Part shown: positions 38,271 to 49,345 of the stretch, in pieces
Layout of the letters: each line of letters begins with the position of its first letter
Numbering within the stretch: position 1 is the first letter of the stretch
DNA from: Puffinus mauretanicus
Taxonomy: Eukaryota; Chordata; Aves; Procellariiformes; Procellariidae
NCBI GenBank assembly: GCA_023333565.1
Contig: JAJKFH010002068.1
Coordinates: forward strand, 496,001 to 560,000
Direction of reading: 5' to 3'
DNA length: 64,000 nucleotides
Notes under the pieces: model-generated
Seen by the model: only the letters and a program-made list of their open reading frames with translations
What the model was told of the DNA's origin: nothing
Database searches by the model: none
Translations under genes and position numbers: made by a program

Positions 38271-38461
38271 TCCGCGCCGCGCCCTACCTGTGCCCTCCTC
38301 CCCGCAGGTAAATCCCCTCCCTCAGCCCTTTCCCGGAGCGTCTTCTCCAGCGCCGCTCTCCTGCGCGCGGTGCCTCCTGGGAAAGGGAGTCCCGCGTCCG
38401 GAGACAGCCCGAGGAACAGGCGGGCCCCGGCACTGCAGCTCCCGGTGTGCCTCGCGCGGGG

Positions 38462-38473
38462 GCGGCCATTTTA
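38462..38473 (-). promoter_or_regulatory. YY1-type motif
   Basis: GCGGCCATTTTA contains the CCAT core flanked as in YY1 sites of CpG-island promoters. It lies about 60 bases upstream of the plus-strand donor at 38,534 and may mark the start of the divergent transcript. Confidence 0.4.
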
Positions 38474-38534
38474 GGCGTTGCTTGGCGACGCAGACGCCCC
38501 GGGAGGGACGACGGGAGGGAGAACGAAGCCGCAG
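38470..38534 (+). ncRNA. Possible first exon of a divergent transcript
   Basis: A plus-strand donor (GCCGCAG before GTAGGC) ends a possible first exon at 38,534 within the C1orf159 CpG island. The start is a guess near the YY1-type motif. No downstream acceptor was assigned and no conserved reading frame is visible, so it is most likely noncoding if real. Confidence 0.28.
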
Positions 38535-38560
38535 GTAGGCGGGCGGGAGGCGAAGGCCTG

Positions 38561-40930
38561 TTCAGCCGTCCCTCGAGTCTTCTGCCAAGTGGGAGGTATC
38601 ACGCTGAAAAGATTAAATATTTCATTAAAGAAGTGTCAGGATAGGGGACACAAGGAGGCTACAGCACGCCCGAACTCCTCCCAAGCCTTCACACGTTACA
38701 GGGGTCCTTTGATATCGCCTGACAGCAGCCTCCTGACAAGCACCGGGATTTCGGAGAAAGAAAGGAAGCCTCGAGAAATGCAGGGCAATGCTCAGGTCCG
38801 ACAGGGTGACACCCACCGCAGAGCTGCTCACCTAAGCATGCTGATACCATCACGTCTCGGCCCAGTTAACAACTACTGCTGGAATGTGGCAGAAAGGGCA
38901 GGATCTCTTGGCAAAACTAAGACTTGAAACAGGAGGCAAGATAAAAGCTGCACTTCTGATCTGAAATCTACGCCTTCGTGCAACAGAAGTTACCTAGCTC
39001 TTGAAGAGGAGAATTAAAATCCGTTCCAAGTTTGAGATGGCAGTACATTTTGTAACAAGTTTAAAATACAAAGATTATAGACAATGCCGAATGTCATTTG
39101 GGTAAAGACATCAATTCTATAGAATGCTTTTCTTTAATAAAAGATTTTGACATATTTAAATTCTTTGAAAGTTGCTCTCTCCTGAACCACATATGGAAAT
39201 ATTTTTTCCAATGAGGAAGAAACTACCTAGTTGAGTGTAATAAAGAATAAAAATATTTACCAAGAAAGTTCTTGTTCAGTTTTACTGAATATTTATATAA
39301 CCGTGCAGATGAAAACTAAATGCAGCTCTTTACAAATTTCCTAATCTGGATACCTCAGAAGAACCGCAATTTACTGTGATTTTTTTTTTTTTTCCAAAGT
39401 AGGTGCAATGTTTCAGGGCAGAACCTAGAATCTCAGAGAAAGACTTAAGCGCACTACTTATTCTCAAGGCTGAAGAAGTCAGCAGGAAAAAGTTTCCCTG
39501 AACTTTTGATGCAGCAGTCCTAGAGTTTCTCCCACACAGTGTGGATATATGGTATAATTCAGTACACTCTGCTAAAAAGAGAAGAAAATGGGGAAAGCGG
39601 GTGGACAGGCTTGTTTGCTTTCTGCTCTTTGTGTGTAGCACCCAACGATACACAGAATGGAGCTTCTGATAAATATACAGAGTAGCTAAAGTGCTGAAAC
39701 TGCAAGCGAATTGTTATCATTGGTTTCATTTGCGGTTACACAGAACTTTCAGAGATGCATAATTCACACATTGGCAGAACAGTTAAAACGATTCTCAAAT
39801 ACCTTTGGATTCAGTGAGTTACTGGATGCAAAACTACACATAAAATTATACTATGACAAAGTAGTTTGGCTTAAAAGCACTGCTTCATCTCAATATCAAA
39901 TTCATCCTTATCTCTTCAAAGATTAAGCCTTCTGCCTTTTATTCTGTTCACTAGCTATGAAACTTACAATGACTTCATAGCCAGGAAAAACATGTCTCGC
40001 CTTCTTTTCTTAGCTGCATATTGTGGCTTGCATTACTTCGTAAATGTGTCACTTGAAATTTGTTCTGCAGCTTTGTAAGCTTTTTGTTATCCCTTCCCAC
40101 TCCAGCCTTCTATCAACATTTCACAAAATAAGACACTTGGCTGAATACATAGTGTGACAGTGTGATTGGAATTTTTCTTGCCTAACAGATTCAATGCATG
40201 TAAGAGGCTGTGATTTAAATCCTATGAATAGTTTAGTAGTTGACACCCAAACTTATGACATTTCTCCATAACCAGTTACGCTATAAAACTCAGTATCTTT
40301 CTCTACAACATGCCTGTGCAGGACAAGATACGCTACTTTCAAGTTTATAGCTGGAGGAAGGAAAGGTAGAAATTGTGAGTTTTGAATTTAGAGTCAACAA
40401 ATTCTTAATTTACAAGGTAGAAAAAAGATCTACACATGGACAGGCATAGCTAGTTTTTTTGGTGGTTTTGTTTGTTTGGTTTGGTTTTTTTTGTTGTTGT
40501 TTTTTTCCATAATTCAGAGGGCAGCACTGCTGTGAAATAGAATTGCTGGAAAAGAATTGTAGATACTGGCAAAAAAAATGAATACACTAAGTATCTGTCT
40601 TTCTGACTGGTCCCATAGTTATTGCCACTGCAGCACTAAAACTAAAGTGCAGACCTTCAAAATTAGGTTGCTGCTCACAAGCACATATTTACCAGAACAA
40701 AAGAGTGAGTAAATGAACGGGACATACAGTTCAAACAGCTTTTTGCAGTGACCTTTCCAATCCGAGGGTGGGGGGGAAGGGGGAGGTTATGGAAAGTTTC
40801 ATTGTGTGAAAGTGCAAGCTACTATGACAATTAACTACAACCAGATTAATATAATCATTTCCAAATGTGTCTACTATACCTCAGTGTTTTTAAAATAATT
40901 CTTACTGTATTGAAATATTCCATTCAGCTC
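38561..40930. other. Spacer, nothing recognised
   Basis: AT-rich sequence without a recognisable gene. It includes a T/G-only tract at 40,452-40,507 and a G-rich motif at 40,765-40,782. Confidence 0.45.
40765..40782 (+). other. G-quadruplex motif
   Basis: GGGTGGGGGGGAAGGGGG can supply four G3 runs with loops of one to two bases. Confidence 0.65.
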
Positions 40931-40932
40931 TG

Positions 40933-40938
40933 TTTATT
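40933..40938 (-). terminator. AATAAA on minus strand
   Basis: A canonical hexamer about 270 bases downstream of the minus-strand stop at 41,204. It would serve as the poly(A) signal if the open segments at 41.2-41.8 kb are transcribed. Confidence 0.2.
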
Positions 40939-41203
40939 AAGGTCTTCTCTCACACAACATGTCCAGACATCTCTTCAAAGTGATGTTGGCAGACATAATT
41001 TTGCAGTGGTTTTAACTGTACATATTGTTTTGAGTGCTTGGCAGAAAAGGTGTCAAAATTAACATTCCTTTACTACACAGAGAATTACAAATTGCTGCAA
41101 AATAAACAATACTATTATTGCATGTTACTTAACGGAAAGATTTAATTATCAACTCTATTGACAGGTCGTGAGAAAGGAAAACAAAATACTCTTTTAGATC
41201 ATA

Positions 41204-41422
41204 TTATCCATTTTCTCTGTAGGGTGTTTCCAGTATATCTGTGTAATATGTAGGCATCTCCAGAAGTTTGTATAGCTGGGAGGAAACGGCACGGTTTCTG
41301 CTATCTTTAGGAGGTACTTGAGCATCCTGCAAGTTTAAGTCTAGCCTTGCTTTTGCAGTGGTTATATTAATTAGATTTCTGTACTCAGCTTCCTGACTTG
41401 TCTCTGTCTGCACAACTGCCAC
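41204..41422 (-). other. Unrecognised open segment, possible terminal exon
   Basis: The frame is open for about 75 codons on the minus strand, ends TPYRENG before TAA at 41,204-41,206, and lacks an ATG at its beginning. It would therefore have to be an exon. Its composition (acidic and hydroxyl residues, few rare residues) is more protein-like than most open frames nearby, but the possible acceptors are weak. I do not recognise the family. Confidence 0.2.
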
Positions 41423-41622
41423 TAAAGCGTTCTGTCATTTAGACTTCCTGATCTGTGGCTTTTAACAATTTGTTGAGGCAGTTACCAAGATTTCCCTAAA
41501 AGACAAAGCAAAAACACTCTCACTTTGCATGTTACATAGCAGCGCTGAAACAAAGCAGAACACACAGTGCAGTTATTTAGGCAATGACTTTCTTCAGAGA
41601 GATTTCTGTGCAACAGCTGCTG

Positions 41623-41838
41623 TTACAGAAGGATGTTCTGCAAGGTTGCTGAAGGCACACTGGCAGCTAACCTGACTCCTTTCATCCACGGCAGAGATGA
41701 TGACCAGCTGCTTTCTGATATTGCTGTCTGAAAGGATGCTTTGGTAGATTTGGGGAATGGGGATGAGACTACAGGTTGTTGTAGAAAGCTGGATGCCTCT
41801 GAGCATACTCTATTCCTTATTTCTTTGACCAATGACAT
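41623..41838 (-). other. Unrecognised overlapping open segments
   Basis: An ATG-started 71-codon frame beginning MSLVKEIRNR overlaps a second frame of 70 codons, ending at 41,594, in another register. Only one could be coding, or a decayed gene with a frameshift could lie here. No family is recognised, and chance is quite possible. Confidence 0.15.
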
Positions 41839-42920
41839 TTTTCAGTGAATACCATATCCTTAAGGAAAAAGCTTGGAATATTGACTCGTGTGGAGCATAA
41901 CACCATCTGTACCAATGCTGACAAGTTTTCCCAGCTCTGACTTACTATACTTCTAGTAAATTAAAGCATCAGTTCTTATATGTACTCGCTCCTATTCAAA
42001 CTGCCCCAAATCAGTCATTGTCTTTAATCTTCTACTCTGGAATTCTATCTATTAGGCTGTTTGCCCTGACAGTGCCTCTAAATAACATCATCTCAAATAT
42101 CCAGGGTTTCTCTGCACTAAGCAAGCACTGCTGATTTCATATTGACAGTTTCAAAGGTCTGCTTTTAATCAAAGCAGGAACAGGAAGGCTTAAGCCTTTT
42201 CTCTTTCATATCAGCTTTAAATGATAAAAGTCTATTGGTAGATGTGCGTTAATATTAAGGAAAAGCGCAAAAGCTTTCTGTTTTTAAGAAGAATATACAA
42301 GTTATTTGTAAAATTTGTAATAGGACTCAAACAATGCATACCAGATGGTAAATGATACTCCCTTTCACAAGTACATTTGCTCATCCTGCGCTTTTCCTGG
42401 AAGATTACCTGGGTGGCACACAGCTAGGCAGTCAAGCAGAAAGTTACTGCTTTTGAGCAGATATGACCTACATAGAGAAGTAAAAACATTAGTTGCCTTG
42501 TGAAGAGAATCACTGCTAGGATTGGCATAATTTTATGGTCTGCTAATCCACTGGCAATATTTCTGTTCACTGAGGAAACCCTCTTGATATATCCCTGACA
42601 CATATAGCAGCCCTTCAGAACTGTATTGTAATTGGATAGATTGAGGCAGTTTAACAGGTGTCATTCTAAAATTACTTAACTGTTAATCGAGAAATATGAA
42701 GAGGGTTCCCTGACTTCTCATTGTATGATTTATGGGAATTAAAGACCTCCTTGAGAAACACCTTTCCGTCAAGGCAAAGGATATTTCAAATGTTAGCCAT
42801 TTGAACTAAACCACATGGGTCTATCTACTGCCATGTATGATGCTCCTATCAAGCAGAAGCCCTTTGCTTAAGATTTTCTGCTCCCAATACACCCTTTACT
42901 GCTTTCATTTGCTAACTTTT

Positions 42921-42947
42921 GGGGGAGAGGGGAAGGCGGGGAGGGGG
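42921..42947 (+). other. Strong G-quadruplex motif
   Basis: Four G runs of 5, 4, 4 and 5 with loops of 3, 5 and 1 bases, standing alone in AT-rich spacer. Confidence 0.8.
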
Positions 42948-42949
42948 CA

Positions 42950-45900
42950 ATTCCAGAACAATTTTAATGGACAGTTTGAAACTAATGTAGTACCATCAAA
43001 GTACCTTGCTCTACTATTATTGTTAAGCTGGGATTTTTCATACTACGAGGATGAACATGCACATCACTTGACTTACCAGCTGTATTTTATTTACAAGTTT
43101 CCTTTAAACATTTTTTCCGTTAAAGCAGTGCTCTAGAAAGGAAAATGAAATCACAACCGCTTTTTATGGTAAATCCTGAAAGTTTAAAAGTAGAAGATAA
43201 ATGAAAAGCAGTCACAGACTTGATGCATACAGGAGATGTTTCCAGAGTTCCAAAGAAAACAACAGATGGGCATAATAGCTGTCTGGGTTACAGTGGGGTA
43301 TGAGATAAGCAATTTGCAGCTACACGTAGTCTGATAATGAATAAAAGGCATTCAAAAACAACAAGGAATTATTCTTATGTCCAAGGTTGCTATAATTTAT
43401 GAAAGAAGCATTCAAGTCCTTTTTTTTGCAAGCTAGAACCTTCCTGCCTGTTAATTTCACAGTGCAAACTTAGAAGTACCTTTCCGTTTAAAATATTTTG
43501 TGAGCCTGTGTTTAAGATATACCAGCTGAAATTCAAGTTTTATCCTGAGAAATACAGCTAGAAAGAACTGAAGATAAAAACCCACGAGAACAAAAAGCAG
43601 TTCAAGAAAATTTGATCAAGTATTAATAAGAATATTGCATCGAAACGGAAATTGTTCCTGCTTAAAAACCAACCAAACAAAAAAACCCCAAAACAGTAAG
43701 GTCAGAAGCATACAACATTGTCCTTGTTGATGGTAAACCTTCTTTCTGTTCAAAATACGGAAACCAATGCTCTATAACTATATTTACTGTAGAAAGTATT
43801 GCCACACTCTCACGGGCAATCTACTGCTGTGCTTGTGGTTTTATTGACACCAGTGGAAAGCTAGGAGTTATTGTAAGCGTACCGCTTATCAGATAGCTAA
43901 ATGGCTTTGCCTAGGTAATTGCCCTACTCTTATTGTAATATACAAGTAAAGAATAGAAGCTTGAAAACTTCTCTTTTGTACAGTGCTTTTCAACCGTTTC
44001 TGATTTTCTGTTTTTTCCGCTAATTCAGGTGTAGAGTCCTTTATGAAGAATTCCTGCATAGGAGAAAATACCTTTGTTTTTCTTAGCGAAATACTGATAT
44101 TTAAATCCCTTAAAAGTAATCTGCACATTTTCAGATATCTGCAAACCACAGATTAGGTACCATAGGCACAGCAAGTTTATTCTGCAAGGGGCTGTCATTA
44201 TTATGGCTTGCTTTTTTGTGTGGTTTGGGTTTTCCCCCCTTTAATCTGTTGCTATTTTGCATGTATATGAGGACTAGCAACCTCCTAGTGCTATCCTACC
44301 ACTTTGGAGCACATATATATTTAAATTTGGCATTTCTATGTCAACTACTCATTTGCATCAGATGTTTTGCCATTAGGCAACAGTTGCAGGTTGACACCAG
44401 AGTTGTGGCATGCAAATTAAAAACACTTTAGGCTTCATCTGGAAGTTAGATGTGCTGGGAATTGCTTATCACCTTTATTTTGCCTTTGCCCTATACCTGC
44501 AGCATGCTAGTAAGACCCAAGAGCTGCTGTCTCGCCCAGCTGCGTTGGTGACTGCTATTCCATACTTTGTCCCCCATTCCGAGCCCAGCTATCGTGCTGT
44601 AAATACTGCCCACGCCTGGCCTTGGCAACAAGAACCAGGCTGGGAGGAACCTGAATGTCATTACATCATGACTTGGACCATTCTTTCCTGAAACAAAATG
44701 TTATTTGTTAGCTTTGTCTAGATTTATGATAGAACCTTAGATGTTAGCATGTATTTCTAGTAATTTTATAAAAAGCTTTCTCCCATATTGCGATACAATG
44801 ATCCTCTGTGCTTTTTGACTAGATAAATGCTGATACACGGTTTGAAAATTTTGACACTGTGTAAATGACAACTGTAAAATGCAGCTTTTAAATGCATTAA
44901 AAAAAACCCTAATAGGTGAAGGTCAATACATGACAGGCAAGCACTTTTGTATGTTCTTTTATAAGGAACTATAATTTCAGTTTAGGAATTTAAGACCATA
45001 AATATTATGTAGTTTACTCAGTCTAAACACCCATGTGTAACCAAAGGACTATAACCTCCAAAGCAGATTGTCCCATCCTAAATATTAAAAGTAATGTTTG
45101 CCTGGAAAAAAGTATTGTAAAGAATTATTCAGGTACAGAAATAGTCTATAGAACGAAGCAATTTGTATAGATGAATGTAATACTGATTGAAAATTCTGTG
45201 GATTCCACTGTAATTTTTCCCCCTCCCGACTATCTGCTGATGTGTAACACGAGGAGAATCTAGCTTTGCACTTAAACGATTTCTATGTGGACATGGAAGA
45301 GATTCATGGTCTCTGTTAGCTAAACTCTTCTAGTACTAGAAGTTGTACTCTGCAAACTGTGATATTATAGATTTGGTTTTTTCTTTCCTTAGGTGTTCGT
45401 TCTTTGTTATAAAACAAACCAGTGTCTTCATATGCAAATATTTGTAAAGCATGCACAGGTAGGAGGTGGAAAAACATAAATATTCATCATTCTTAATGAA
45501 ACGTTTATTTCTGCATGTTTAGTTGAAGGTAAATTTATCAAATATGATAATTATATGAATTACAGCTAATAAGGTTTAAATCTTGTTCAATTTCCATGGC
45601 TTTGCAAACATTATCTATACATTTCACGCAGGGAGAAGGGGAGGGATGGAGAAAAGCAGGATAGGGAATCATGCTTGAGGCTCTTGCTGCGAGTACAAAG
45701 ATTAAATATAAGCTATATAAATATATGTGAAAGTGTATTAAAGTTTTAATGCTTCCAGTAATACATAGCTTTAATTACTACGCATTGAAAAGATATTTTC
45801 AGTGATATATTGACTTCCATTTAAGTTTTATTAAAAAGTAAATTGCATTCTGCTTTGGTAGGATTTTTCATTTGGCTTGATAAGCACAAAAATCGATGTC

Positions 45901-46580
45901 AGTGAAAGTATATCTTAGCAGTCTGACGAGATCAGTGTATTGCATTGGTGTCCCAGAATGTAATATGTGCTGGCATGCTTCGTGTGCTGTAAAATTAGCT
46001 GGAATGTGTTTGTGAATGAATGAGCCGTATCTGGGCAAGATGAACAGCAGTGGGTCTTACTAAGTTGAGGGCAGGAGCAAGAGCATAATATTCTTGAGGA
46101 ATCAGAAGAATTCCTACTGCATTTTAAAAACAGAGTGTCATAATTTCTGCAGCCCCTAGAGTTTTTGGGTTTATTGTTTTGGTTTGTGGTTTTTTTTTTT
46201 TCCTCGGTGACTGATTAATTTACTAGAGAACTGCTTTATGGAGGAGTACTTTTTTAAAAGATAAACTGTAGTCTTAAGATGAAGACCTGCGTTTACAATT
46301 TCACTAGCCATTATCAATAGAAGATTACGGATGAGCCTTTGGAGCAGAGGCTGTAGAAAGCTGGGGAGATTACTCTTGTTTCATGGTCGTTCCTAAAGGC
46401 CTAGCTGGATTTAGAAGCCTAGACGTGCAAGAAAGTTTCCACAAGAAAAGTAGCTCTGCGGCTCTAAGGGCCTGTTTTTCACTAGTTTGAGTCCGTTAGA
46501 GTAACGCTGCATTTATTTCTCTCTCTTCATGTGGTCCAGCCATCTTCCACTCTCCATGTAAGAGGATAAACTGGGCATCT
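42950..46580. other. Spacer with one weak open segment
   Basis: AT-rich sequence. A minus-strand open stretch at about 43,889-44,149 has a plausible acceptor (GTTTGCAG), after which two frames are open, but no known protein is recognised. ATGCAAAT octamers occur at 44,410 and near 45,432, which is not unusual in such sequence. Confidence 0.35.
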
Positions 46581-46583
46581 GCT

Positions 46584-46589
46584 TTTATT
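46584..46589 (-). terminator. AATAAA on minus strand
   Basis: A poly(A) signal about 960 bases downstream of the stop codon at 47,549 in the possible minus-strand gene. It is also directly after a short open frame ending at 46,585. Confidence 0.25.
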
Positions 46590-46851
46590 TTACAAACTCT
46601 GTAGCTCCATGAGAGCTACAATGCATTCCCAACACGGCAACACTCGCATTTGAATCTAAAGCATCCACGAGTACTGTAAATACGACCAGGCACACAGTGC
46701 ACCGCAAAGTCGCTGCTCTTCGGGGAGTTCGGGCTGTGAGGCCGTTGGTGCTATTGAGAATACAACTATTAAACAAGGTGGACATACATCTGCCATTTTT
46801 ATCTTCCTAACAGTTACTTAGAGCAATGATTCAGTAGATAGCAACTTGTTC

Positions 46852-46930
46852 TTTATATATATAAAATACATATATATTGGTTTTTATATGTATCTTTACC
46901 TATGTGTATATATGTGTGTGTATATATAAA
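46852..46930. repeat. Degenerate TA/TG microsatellite
   Basis: Several TATATA and TGTGTATATA blocks in about 80 bases. Confidence 0.85.
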
Positions 46931-47548
46931 ACCAGAAAAGATCACAGTCCTTCCAATATGTGAAGTATATGGTCACATATGCAGAAGGAACTCAACTTTC
47001 CTTTTGCACCAAAGAAAGGAGTCTCAGGCATCCCAGGCACATCTGAGCAATTATCAGAGCGGCACAACTTCAAAAGCTGAGGGAAATCTGCTCTGCTCCC
47101 CTGAAAAACTTCTTGATCTGGACTGATGCAAACTCCTGCATCTTCTCACTGCCTTTCGCGTTATCACAATTCAGTGCATTCCTCCTTTCACATCAGCACC
47201 TCTTTCACATCTGCGCTCTGTTCACAGAAGACTCAATTGCTGAGTCACGGAAAAATCAGCTCACAATTCAATACTTAAAAATTTTCCGGAGGGAGCAGGA
47301 AGAGCACTAGAGCGTCTTGGAGAAAACAAGCTTGGCTTTAGGGCTTCTCAAAAGGACCTAAGAGAAAAGTCAAGCAAAGAATAAATCAAGACACAGCAAA
47401 AACTCAGTCCTTCACAGCATTCAGGAGATGGATTGTTTCTGAAAAAAATTACAGCACAGGAAGTACCAAGGAAACAGCTTTGCGCAACAGGATTTCCTGC
47501 CGGGAGGCTTCTGTCGCAGCCACTAAACCGGGTAATTTGATGGCTCTG

Positions 47549-47703
47549 CTACTTAGGGGAGTATGGAGTATGAGGTTTCTGCCATTTATTAAGCTGTCCC
47601 TGGGGGCTTACATTTTCCATTCCTGAGCAAGCAGTTGATGCTCTGTAAATATCTTTCTCATATCCAGGAAATTCACAACATACTTCAAAAGGCACGCATG
47701 TAG
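47549..47703 (-). CDS. Candidate terminal coding exon of an unrecognised gene
   Basis: On the minus strand TTCCTCCTCCTGCAG is a good acceptor. From 47,703 a phase-1 frame of 50 codons runs to TAG at 47,549-47,551. The segment has four cysteines in the first half (TCVPFEVCCEFPGYEKDIYR), then a polar tail ending QKPHTPYSPK. An internal site (GAAAAT before GTAAGC) could instead be a donor after 30 codons, making this an internal exon. The composition is protein-like, with hydrophobic, charged and cysteine residues balanced. I recognise no family. It is paired tentatively with the ATG exon at 48,962; the connecting exons are uncertain. Confidence 0.3.
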
Positions 47704-48854
47704 CTGCAGGAGGAGGAAGGACTCTGGCATCTTTTTTTATTGCTTTTATGAAAGTAAGTCATTCCCATAGTTTTTGAGAACAGCAGCACATGACACCCAG
47801 CCTCAGATCCATATCTCTGGATCTCTCCATTAAAGCTCAGGGCATTTTTCTTTTAGCTCTTCTCACAGCTGAAAGCTTAACAGAATTTGTCTAGGAAAAG
47901 CTATTACCTCTTCCTACAAAACCTCACTTTTGTGTTCCCAGACTCTCCCACAAATTAGCTTTAAGCTGCTGTCTTGAATAACAGAAGAAAGCCATTGCTA
48001 GCTTTAAGACTCGTATTTTGATTTAAATTAGTTCAGGTTATGGCAAGAGAGGCTTACAGAAAATGACCTGTTCACTAGGTTTTGCTACCCAATACACACA
48101 CTAGAAAGGAAATTCTCTTTGCAGAGTCAGACAACACTGTGCTATCTTCCATAAGACTTCGCTGAGTGACATAGCTTCCACAGAATAGAATGCACCACCA
48201 GCTTCCATCCTGCAGTTCACAGCCTGTCAAGACATTAATGGACATCAAAATTATAATTACAACTCACTTTCTTCAAATTAATCTTCCAGCGCTTGATTAG
48301 CACTATCCTGTCTTCAGTTCATGAAAGAAAGAAACACAAGAGAAAGAGGAAAAAACCCTTCCCAGCATTGGGCTTTCCCATTTATACTCCAGTCCTCCCA
48401 AAATAACACCTACTCAATGGGCACACCTGCAGGAGCTTGCTAATCAGATCTCTGATCTGGAAAGTTTTTAACCCTATGCTTGCCTCATATTAAGCAAAAG
48501 AGACAATGATTTCTCTCTTTTTTTCCCCCTTCTCTTTTATTTAACAGCTATTACATCTCTCATTCCATACCTCCAGTTTTCTGGGTCCAGAAGCAACACG
48601 TCATCTCCACATGCAGCAGTATTTAAGTACTACTTTGTTCACAGTAAATACAAATAAATAAGTAAAATAAACAAAAAATGTTCTGTGAGTATCTGAATGT
48701 TGATAAAGATTCTACAAGGAAAAGTAAATAACTAGACCCAGGGAAAAGCATAAACAAGAATATGGCAGATCAGCAATAAAAAAATTAAGGAATTAATCTG
48801 CCACTTTATGAAAACATGTGTTTAACCCTTCAGAGGATGAAACCGAATGCTTAC

Positions 48855-48962
48855 CGTAGTGTAATTTTTAGCATTTTGTCTCAAGAGCTGAGGATGGGAT
48901 GAGTGATGGAGAAGGTATGTTCTAAGGATGGCTCTGACAAGCTCTTCTGTGCCCACGGCCAT
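48855..48962 (-). CDS. Candidate first coding exon of an unrecognised gene
   Basis: The ATG at 48,962 has G at -3 and G at +4. It opens 36 codons beginning MAVGTEELVRAILRTYLL and ending NAKNYTT directly at a strong donor (ACTACG before GTAAGC), phase 0. It sits inside a CpG island, as expected for a first exon. The peptide is predicted mostly helical and has no signal peptide. Two other frames are also open upstream because of base composition, but they do not start with a well-placed ATG and continue past the donor. I do not know the family. A 30-nt segment near 48,430-48,459 (IRDLISKLLQ) is a possible next exon in phase 0. Confidence 0.38.
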
Positions 48963-49345
48963 AGCTCCACCGGGGTCCACGGGGGTCCGGCGGGCACCGG
49001 CACCTTCTGGAGTTTCTGCCGGCTGCTTTTCCCATCCTCCAGGGCGGGCCAAGCGTCATGGGCGCTGGGAACCCTAACCCAGCCTGCTCCTCCTTCCCTA
49101 CCATGGTATTCCACCCCCATCCCCTGGGGCGCGGGGGAGATGAGGCAGTGCGTGGTTATTCGGGGCTGGAAAGCAGCAGGTAAGGTGCGTCCTTGCAGAC
49201 ACGGGACGTGAGCAGGGGAACCAGCAGTTCCCCAGACACCCGCTCCCGGCTGGCCAACCCGTGCTGTACAATACCAGAATACGGCACTTGCAGTCCTCCG
49301 CTTGCTGGAGGCTGCCGCGCTCAGAATGACACCTTTAGGGCAGCA
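48940..49345. promoter_or_regulatory. CpG-rich island with splice donors on both strands
   Basis: About 400 bases dense in CpG between AT-rich flanks. The minus-strand donor at 48,855 follows the candidate ATG exon. A plus-strand donor (GCAGCAG before GTAAGG) lies at 49,181. This is the pattern of a bidirectional CpG promoter. No TATA box is evident. Confidence 0.5.

Larger units (their letters stand above)
37560..38560. promoter_or_regulatory. CpG island, likely bidirectional promoter of C1orf159
   Basis: About 1 kb of very CpG-rich sequence in AT-rich surroundings. Minus-strand donors lie at 38,093 (CTCAG before GTAAGG) and 38,288 (CACAG before GTAGGG). Plus-strand donors lie at 38,307 (CGCAG before GTAAAT) and 38,534 (CGCAG before GTAGGC), so transcription probably leaves in both directions. 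It lacks a TATA box. ZNF143-type and YY1-type motifs listed separately are common at such housekeeping, bidirectional promoters. The 258- and 154-codon open frames here are composition artefacts. Confidence 0.85.

Noticed and set aside
37535..38311. 258-codon plus-strand frame and 150-codon frames on both strands
   Set aside because: They lie in a CpG island with very high GC, where stop codons are rare. They consist of arginine/proline/alanine-rich low-complexity sequence.
46585..46785. 66-codon minus-strand frame with relatively high CpG
   Set aside because: No family or splice support. It may simply be 3' UTR of the candidate gene upstream of the AATAAA.
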